Assembly: GCA_964611125.1 (NCBI GenBank)
Contig: CAZSZO010000010.1
Coordinates: forward strand, 1 to 64,000
Source: JAEUIX01 sp964611125
GTDB taxonomy: Bacteria > Planctomycetota > Phycisphaerae > Phycisphaerales > UBA1924
Length of the DNA stretch: 64,000 nucleotides
Reading direction: 5' to 3'
Positions 59,518 to 64,000 of this stretch are shown here, in pieces. The position numbers and the translations under genes were made by a program. Position 1 is the stretch's first letter. Each line of letters begins with the position of its first letter. Below the pieces are notes generated by a model. The model did not search any database and was not told the origin of the DNA. It saw only the letters and a program-made list of their open reading frames with translations.

Positions 59518-60711
59518 TTACGGGCAGCCGCTGAAGAAGAAGCCGATGTAGTCGCTGAGGTCGTCGGGGTCGACGTTGCCGTCGCCGTTGATGTCGCGGA
59601 TGCAGGTGGAGGCGGGGACGGTGGTGATGTTGATCTTGTTGGAGGCGAAGTTGGCCGGGGCTGTGAAGCCGAAGATGCCCACGCGGATCAGATACGTGGC
59701 GCCGGCGACGGCGTCGAACTCGGTCTGGGCGGCGCGGCTGTTGTTGCCCAGGAAGGCGTCGTCGTTGCAGGCGATTTCACCGAAGGTTCCGGGGCAGGGG
59801 CCGGCGCCGCGCTGGACGGTGATGACGTTGTCGTCGAGGGTGGTGCCGACGCTGGTGACGGTGACCCGCCCGGTGGTCTCGGCGAGCCAGGCGAAGTAGG
59901 CGCCGCGGGAGGTCGTGCCGGTGCAGGAGACGGGGAAGAGGCCTTCTGTGCCGTAGCCGTAGCCGTAGGTTCCGTCGCCGCGGATGGCGACGGCCTCAGC
60001 GCAGCTGTTGCGGCGATAGAAGGGCTCGACGTTGAAGTTATCGACGTACTGCTCAGCGAACGAGCCGCCGGTGCGGGCGCCGATGCTGAATCGCTGCCCG
60101 GGCTGGGGGACGAAGGGGACCACCTGGGTAAAGAGGGCGACGCCGTCCTGGATGACCTGGACCTGGCCGCCGGGGAGGAGGCTGATGGAATAGTTGAGGT
60201 TGATGCCGCCGGAGAAAATAGAGTGGAGGTTCGACACGCCGGCGAGCTGGACGCCGTTGTAGAAGAGCTTGACGCCGGCGTCGGAGACGAAGCCGTTGTC
60301 GTCCCAATCGAAGAGGTCGATGGTGACGGTGAGGCCGTTGCCGGGGCCGTTTTCAGCGGCGCCGGGGATGATGCCGTTGGGGACGACGCCGAGGTTGAAG
60401 CTGATGCCGTCGGCGGCAAAGGTGCTGCCGCCGACGCGGTCGAAGCGGTAGGTGAAGGACATGTTGAAGGCGTCGACCTGCTCGGCGATGACGGGGAGGA
60501 CCACGGCGCCGCTCTGACCGGGGACGCCCTGGGTGAGGCGGAGGCGGCCGCCGGTGAGGCTCGCGGTGCCGAAGAGCGCGGCGCCCTGGGCGTCGCCGGC
60601 GTCGAAGTTGTTGGTGTACTGCTGGGCCTGGGCGCCGGGCGCGAGGCCGACGGCGATCAGGGCGCCGGCGAGCAGTCCGGCCAGACGGGTCCGTGAGCGG
60701 GATGCAAGCAT
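59518..60711 (-). CDS. Secreted lectin-like protein with EF-hand-like C-terminal tag
   Basis: A 397-residue exported protein. The signal (LAGLLAGALIAVGLAPGAQA) is cut before QQYTNNFDAG. Residues about 30-215 look like a concanavalin-A-like/L-type lectin beta-sandwich: ADGISFNLGVVPNG, GLTVTIDLFDWDDNG and YVDNFNVEPFYRR. A second beta-rich domain (about 220-365; GAYFAWLAETTGRVTVTSVG, ATYLIRVGIFG) resembles pre-peptidase C-terminal domains. It ends in a Ca-binding loop DINGDGNVDPDDLSDYI. ATG 60711 has GAGGAGAGAG upstream. Probably binds cell-surface or environmental glycans; no catalytic residues were recognised. Confidence 0.8.
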   Translation of the reverse strand: MLASRSRTRLAGLLAGALIAVGLAPGAQAQQYTNNFDAGDAQGAALFGTASLTGGRLRLTQGVPGQSGAVVLPVIAEQVDAFNMSFTYRFDRVGGSTFAADGISFNLGVVPNGIIPGAAENGPGNGLTVTIDLFDWDDNGFVSDAGVKLFYNGVQLAGVSNLHSIFSGGINLNYSISLLPGGQVQVIQDGVALFTQVVPFVPQPGQRFSIGARTGGSFAEQYVDNFNVEPFYRRNSCAEAVAIRGDGTYGYGYGTEGLFPVSCTGTTSRGAYFAWLAETTGRVTVTSVGTTLDDNVITVQRGAGPCPGTFGEIACNDDAFLGNNSRAAQTEFDAVAGATYLIRVGIFGFTAPANFASNKINITTVPASTCIRDINGDGNVDPDDLSDYIGFFFSGCP

Positions 60712-60832
60712 TTCTCTCTCCTCATGCAGAGGTTGCGGCGAGCCTGCCCACGCGCTGAGCGCGTTCACGATCGCCGGATTCCGCGATTGTACCGGGCTCC
60801 CGATGGGCCGCACAGGCCCAAAAACGCGGGCC

Positions 60833-60869
60833 CAAAAACGAAACAGGCGACGCCCGCAGGCGTCGCCTG
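60833..60869 (-). terminator. Intrinsic terminator of tRNA-Gly
   Basis: An 11-bp perfect stem CAGGCGACGCC / GGCGTCGCCTG (60844-60869) with a 4-base loop is followed on the minus strand by TTTCGTTTTT. It lies 11 bases beyond the 3' end of the tRNA, the textbook position for a Rho-independent terminator. Confidence 0.85.
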
Positions 60870-60880
60870 AACTCGTTCAA

Positions 60881-60952
60881 AGCGGGCGAAGGGACTTGAA
60901 CCCTCGACCCTCACGTTGGCAACGTGATGCTCTACCACTGAGCTACGCCCGC
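60881..60952 (-). tRNA. tRNA-Gly (anticodon GCC)
   Basis: On the minus strand the 72 bases fold into a complete cloverleaf: acceptor stem GCGGGCG/CGCCCGC, D stem GCTC/GAGC, anticodon stem TCACG/CGTGA around the loop TTGCCAA, T stem GAGGG/CCCTT with loop TTCAAGT, and discriminator U. The anticodon GCC reads GGC and GGU. The 3' CCA is not encoded and must be added afterwards. Confidence 0.97.
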
Positions 60953-60994
60953 AGGATGTCTTCCCGGCCTCCGACCCTTGCCGGAGCGGGGATA

Positions 60995-61023
60995 AAGCTA
61001 GTCAGCTCCCCCTCTTCGGTCAA
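60995..61023 (-). promoter_or_regulatory. Possible promoter of tRNA-Gly
   Basis: On the minus strand TTGACC (61018-61023, five of six matches to the -35 consensus) is followed after 17 bases by TAGCTT (60995-61000), a weak -10. Transcription would start about 36 bases before the mature tRNA. The placement in the gap 60953-61070 supports it, but the -10 is poor. Confidence 0.4.
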
Positions 61024-61070
61024 CTCAACCGCCCCCGCGATCCCACATGAGATCGGCCCCGCCAGCCGCG

Positions 61071-63101
61071 TCAGCCCTTGCGGGCCTTGTCGATCGCGGC
61101 AGCCAGATCACTGGGTTTAAAGAACGACTGGTAGAAAATCGGCTTGGGCAGCCCGGGTCCGAAAACCGCGATGAGCGGAATCCCCCCCCCGCCGCTGATC
61201 TGCCGGACCACCCCCCACCCCTGCTCCTCGCCCGAGTCCGTCAGGTCGACCCGAATGGCCACCACATCCGGGGCGTTGATCGCCGCGAGCCCGGTCTCGC
61301 TGTAAATCACCCGCTTCTCGATCACGTGGCAGTTCACGCACCAGTTGGCCGTGAAATCGACCACCACCACCTTGCCCGATTTGACAGCCTGCTCGATCGC
61401 CTTGGTCACCTCGCTGTCAGGCTGGTTCACAAAGTACCGCCAAGCCACCGGCGGCGGGCGCGTCATCACCACCGCGGCGCCGATGAAGCCCACGGCCATC
61501 AGCACCGCCAGCGCCCCGCTCACCACCCGCGCCATGGGCGTGCGGAGCCGCGTCACGGCGCCATAGAGCCACCACCCGCAGCCCAGCGTCGCCACGCCGA
61601 AGACCACGCCCCATTTCCACTCGCCTTCGACCAGGTTGCTCGCGAGATACGCCGCGACCGCCAGCATGAAGACGCCCATCACCTGCTTGACCAGTTCGCT
61701 GCCTGGTCCGCCGCGGGGCACCTTCTTGATCAGGCTCGGGAAAGCCATCAGCACCGCATAGGGCGAGGCCATCCCCGCGCCCATCACGAGGTAGGTCGCC
61801 ACGCCCAGCGCCGGCGGCTGGGTGAGGATCCACGCCAGCGTCGCCCCCAGCAGCGGGCCCGTGCACGGCACCGCGAGCACGCCCGTCAGAAGCCCGCCGA
61901 TGAAGTTCCCCGTGACCGAGTCGCCCGTCGGGTTCACCGCGTAGACGAAGTTCGGCAGGCGGATCGTGAACAGCCCCATCATCCCGAGCGAAAGCGCCGT
62001 GATGACCAGCGACATCGCGATGACGAACCAGGGAATGCTGAAGATCTGGCCCCAGTCGAATCTCCGCCCCCCGGTGATGAGCCCGAAGGCCAGCAGCCCC
62101 AGAATCCCGTAGAGCGTGATGACCCCCAGGCAATACACCGATCCGAACAGCAGCAGCTTCCCCGGGTGCTTGGCGTGCGATTGCAGGCTGAGGACCTTGA
62201 TCGGGATCACCGGCAGCACGCAGGGCGTGAAGTTCATCAGCAGCCCCGCCAGGAACGCGATACCCAGGATCAGGGCATAGAACGACGAATCAACGGAGAA
62301 CGAGTACCCGAAGAAATCGAAGCTCTGGAGCTTGGCCGCCGGGCCGGCCGGACCGTCCGCGGGGCCGCCCGGGCCGCCAGCCAGGATCTTGGCGAATACT
62401 TGCGGCGAGAAGCCCTTGAACAGGTCATCACCGGACGAGGCCGCCGGAGGGGCGGCATCCAACGGCACGATCTCCAGTTCCAGCGGAACCTCGTCGGTCG
62501 TCGGGCGAGCGCAAACCCGTTTGTCGCAAGCCTGATAGCTCACCTGCAACGGCAGCACGTATATCCCCGGCCGGGCATCGGGGGCGATCATCACCGGCAC
62601 GTAGATCACCGCCCGCTCCGAATACGCCAGCACCATCGCCCCGGTCACCTCGGCCTCCTCGGGCTCGGGGTACTGCGCCCAGAGCGGATAGAGCGTCACC
62701 CCCGCCGGGAGCGGCTTGCCGGGCGTCAGGGCCACTTCCGTGGGCCTGGCGTCAACACCCTCAAGCTCCTTGGGCAGGACCGGCTTGTTGGGCCAACTGT
62801 GCCAATTTTCCTCATACTCCAGCACCACCGCCACGGCGAACTGGTCGCCCGGGCTGGCCTTCGCCTTCTGCGAGACCGAGGTCGCCTTGACCTGCCCACC
62901 CGCCCCCCCACCGCCCGGCTGGACGCTCGGGGCGCCCAGAGCCACGCCCGAAAGGCCCCAGCCGCCAAAGCCTCCACTCCCGCTCTCCCCCCCGCCCCCG
63001 CCGAGCCAGAAGGTGGTCGGTCCAGCGCCCAGCACCAAGAGGGCAGCCAGGGAGAGCGTCAACAGCCAGGATCGTCGTGGTTCGTGCATAGGTGCATTCA
63101 T
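61071..63101 (-). CDS. dsbD: DsbD-like thiol:disulfide interchange protein
   Basis: A 676-residue membrane protein with all three DsbD modules. After a signal and a Gly-rich linker, the periplasmic alpha domain contains the Cys pair in VSYQACDKRVCARP. Then come eight or so CcdA-type helices with FTPCVLPVIPIKVL and AVPCTGPLLGATLAW (one Cys each), and finally a thioredoxin-like gamma domain with DFTANWCVNCHVIEK. It would carry electrons from cytoplasmic thioredoxin to periplasmic proteins, including apocytochromes c such as the heme protein at 48665-51142. ATG 63101 is used; ATG 63089 is an equal candidate. No cytochrome maturation genes are adjacent. Confidence 0.92.
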   Translation of the reverse strand: MNAPMHEPRRSWLLTLSLAALLVLGAGPTTFWLGGGGGESGSGGFGGWGLSGVALGAPSVQPGGGGAGGQVKATSVSQKAKASPGDQFAVAVVLEYEENWHSWPNKPVLPKELEGVDARPTEVALTPGKPLPAGVTLYPLWAQYPEPEEAEVTGAMVLAYSERAVIYVPVMIAPDARPGIYVLPLQVSYQACDKRVCARPTTDEVPLELEIVPLDAAPPAASSGDDLFKGFSPQVFAKILAGGPGGPADGPAGPAAKLQSFDFFGYSFSVDSSFYALILGIAFLAGLLMNFTPCVLPVIPIKVLSLQSHAKHPGKLLLFGSVYCLGVITLYGILGLLAFGLITGGRRFDWGQIFSIPWFVIAMSLVITALSLGMMGLFTIRLPNFVYAVNPTGDSVTGNFIGGLLTGVLAVPCTGPLLGATLAWILTQPPALGVATYLVMGAGMASPYAVLMAFPSLIKKVPRGGPGSELVKQVMGVFMLAVAAYLASNLVEGEWKWGVVFGVATLGCGWWLYGAVTRLRTPMARVVSGALAVLMAVGFIGAAVVMTRPPPVAWRYFVNQPDSEVTKAIEQAVKSGKVVVVDFTANWCVNCHVIEKRVIYSETGLAAINAPDVVAIRVDLTDSGEEQGWGVVRQISGGGGIPLIAVFGPGLPKPIFYQSFFKPSDLAAAIDKARKG

Positions 63102-63277
63102 CGGTGAGAGTTTAGATGCCGCCGAAACGGAGGAGGAATGGCCGCAGGCCCCATCAACGGCCAAACGCCGAACAGCGGCGCGCGAGCCCGGGGGCAGAAC
63201 GCGATGACACAGGCAGAGCGGACCGGAGGGGCGAGGGGGGGTTCAAGGTTGCTCGACGCACGGGCCGATAAACCGTA

Positions 63278-63300
63278 CGAACCCCCGCTGCCGGGGTTCG
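63278..63300. promoter_or_regulatory. Hairpin in the leader of fliM
   Basis: Perfect 8-bp stem CGAACCCC / GGGGTTCG with a 7-base loop, ending 23 bases before the fliM ATG. There is no T run on either strand, so it is more likely an RNA structure near the translation start or a protein site than a terminator. The remaining gap 63102-63323 shows no convincing promoter. Confidence 0.4.
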
Positions 63301-63323
63301 CTGCTGCGCGAGCCCATGCACCG

Positions 63324-64000
63324 ATGCCAGATGTCCTTGACCAAAGCGAAATCGACGCCCTGCTCGCATCGGTCAGCACCGGCGAGGTCAAGGAGGAGCC
63401 CGCACAGCCGCGGATCTTCAGCCGCAACCGCAAGGACCTCGCCAACATCGAGGTGCGGCCGTACGACTTCAAGCGCCCCGAGCGCGTCAGCAAAGACCAG
63501 ATGCGCTCGCTCCAGACCCTTCACGAGGGTTTCGCGCGGAACTTCGGCGCCAGCCTATCGGGCTTTCTGCGCACCATCGTCGAGGTCAAGGTCAGCAACT
63601 GCGAGCAGATGACCTACGGCGAGTTCATCGCCGGACTCCCCAACCCCACCAGCTTCAACCTCATCGACGCCAAGCCGCTCGAGGGCCAGGTCTGCCTCGA
63701 GATCAGCCCGCTGATCATCTACCCCATCATCGACCGCCTGCTGGGCGGCACCAACCAGGACCTGTTCATCCCGCAGCGACCCATGACCCTGATCGAGTCG
63801 CGCCTCATCAGCAAGGTCACCACCCGCGGCCTGGCCGCCCTCAGCGAGGCCTGGGCGGGGATCAAGCAGATCGACTTCCAGGTCGGCGCCACCGAGAGCA
63901 ACCCGCAGCTGGTGCAGATCGTCCCTCCCAATGAGGTCGTGGTGGTCATCGGCTTCGAGCTCAAGATGGGCAACCGCGCCGGCACGATGAACCTGTGCAT
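63324..64000 (+). CDS. fliM: Flagellar motor switch protein FliM (3' end outside window)
   Basis: The first 225 residues of FliM, open to the window edge. The N-terminal CheY-P-binding and family motif is PDVLDQSEIDALLASV, followed by the conserved YDFKRPERVSKDQMRSLQTLHE, FARNFGASLSGFLRTIVEV and EISPLIIYPIIDRLLGG, each quoted in part. FliM sits in the C-ring at the cytoplasmic face of the flagellar motor and sets rotation direction. The C-terminal FliN-like domain lies beyond the window. ATG 63324 gives the usual start. Other flagellar genes probably follow downstream. Confidence 0.96.
   Translation, partial: MPDVLDQSEIDALLASVSTGEVKEEPAQPRIFSRNRKDLANIEVRPYDFKRPERVSKDQMRSLQTLHEGFARNFGASLSGFLRTIVEVKVSNCEQMTYGEFIAGLPNPTSFNLIDAKPLEGQVCLEISPLIIYPIIDRLLGGTNQDLFIPQRPMTLIESRLISKVTTRGLAALSEAWAGIKQIDFQVGATESNPQLVQIVPPNEVVVVIGFELKMGNRAGTMNLC

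Noticed and set aside
61047..63107. 686-codon open frame on the + strand opposite dsbD
   Set aside because: Arg/His/Pro-rich antisense of a recognisable DsbD.

Overview
The window is very GC-rich DNA from a planctomycete, most likely a member of the Phycisphaerae. The pointers are DUF1501 and PSCyt/DUF1549/DUF1553 proteins, several Tat-exported Gfo/Idh/MocA oxidoreductases, an ECF-like sigma factor overlapping a Ser/Thr kinase, HpnCDE squalene synthesis, and secreted proteins ending in an EF-hand-like GDGNxDPDDLSDYI tag. This is inferred from gene content only; there is no rRNA in the window.

Left part (1-31.5 kb): the end of a TM2 protein and a GNAT acetyltransferase; an isoprenoid block (hpnC-hpnD-hpnE on the minus strand, divergent from ispH); a DapB-like dehydrogenase; a GH31 glucosidase meeting a GT9 glycosyltransferase tail to tail; a reductive pyrimidine catabolism cluster (beta-ureidopropionase-like amidase divergent from preA, dihydropyrimidinase and fdhD); a four-gene MacAB-TolC-like exporter; an FdhF/YdeP-type molybdopterin oxidoreductase; sigma factor plus kinase; the helicase HrpA; and a class III aminotransferase.

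Middle (31.5-47 kb): a one-domain asparaginase, a Gfo/Idh protein, the two histidine-degradation enzymes hutU and hutH around an opposing lipoprotein hydrolase, and a secreted beta-lactamase-fold serine hydrolase. At 41336-41363 lies a 28-bp sequence that I read as the chromosome dimer resolution site dif. The + strand is G-rich to its left on both coding strands and mostly C-rich to its right, as expected where replication forks meet. Two response-regulator fusions (REC-HPt, REC-metallo-beta-lactamase) follow, divergent from a three-gene module: coiled-coil protein, inner-membrane BON/OmpA protein, and Rab-like small GTPase.

Right part (47-64 kb): a leftward planctomycete-type block (DUF1501, PSCyt1/DUF1549/DUF1553, sugar isomerase, Gfo/Idh, formylglycine-generating-enzyme-like), then apbE and an MFS transporter rightward, a Tat-exported beta-propeller, an isoaspartyl peptidase, a secreted lectin-like protein, tRNA-Gly(GCC) with promoter and terminator, a DsbD-like thiol:disulfide reductase, and the start of fliM, which implies a flagellum.

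Coding density is high and no gene-free stretch exceeds 300 bases. The longest are 35321-35608 (hutU/hydrolase divergent region), 43535-43813 (divergent region before the GTPase module), 41193-41416 (holds the dif candidate) and 63102-63323 (before fliM). I saw no insertion sequence, prophage, CRISPR array or rRNA. The best candidates for new biology are the coiled-coil/OmpA/GTPase module and the REC-metallo-beta-lactamase fusion beside it.
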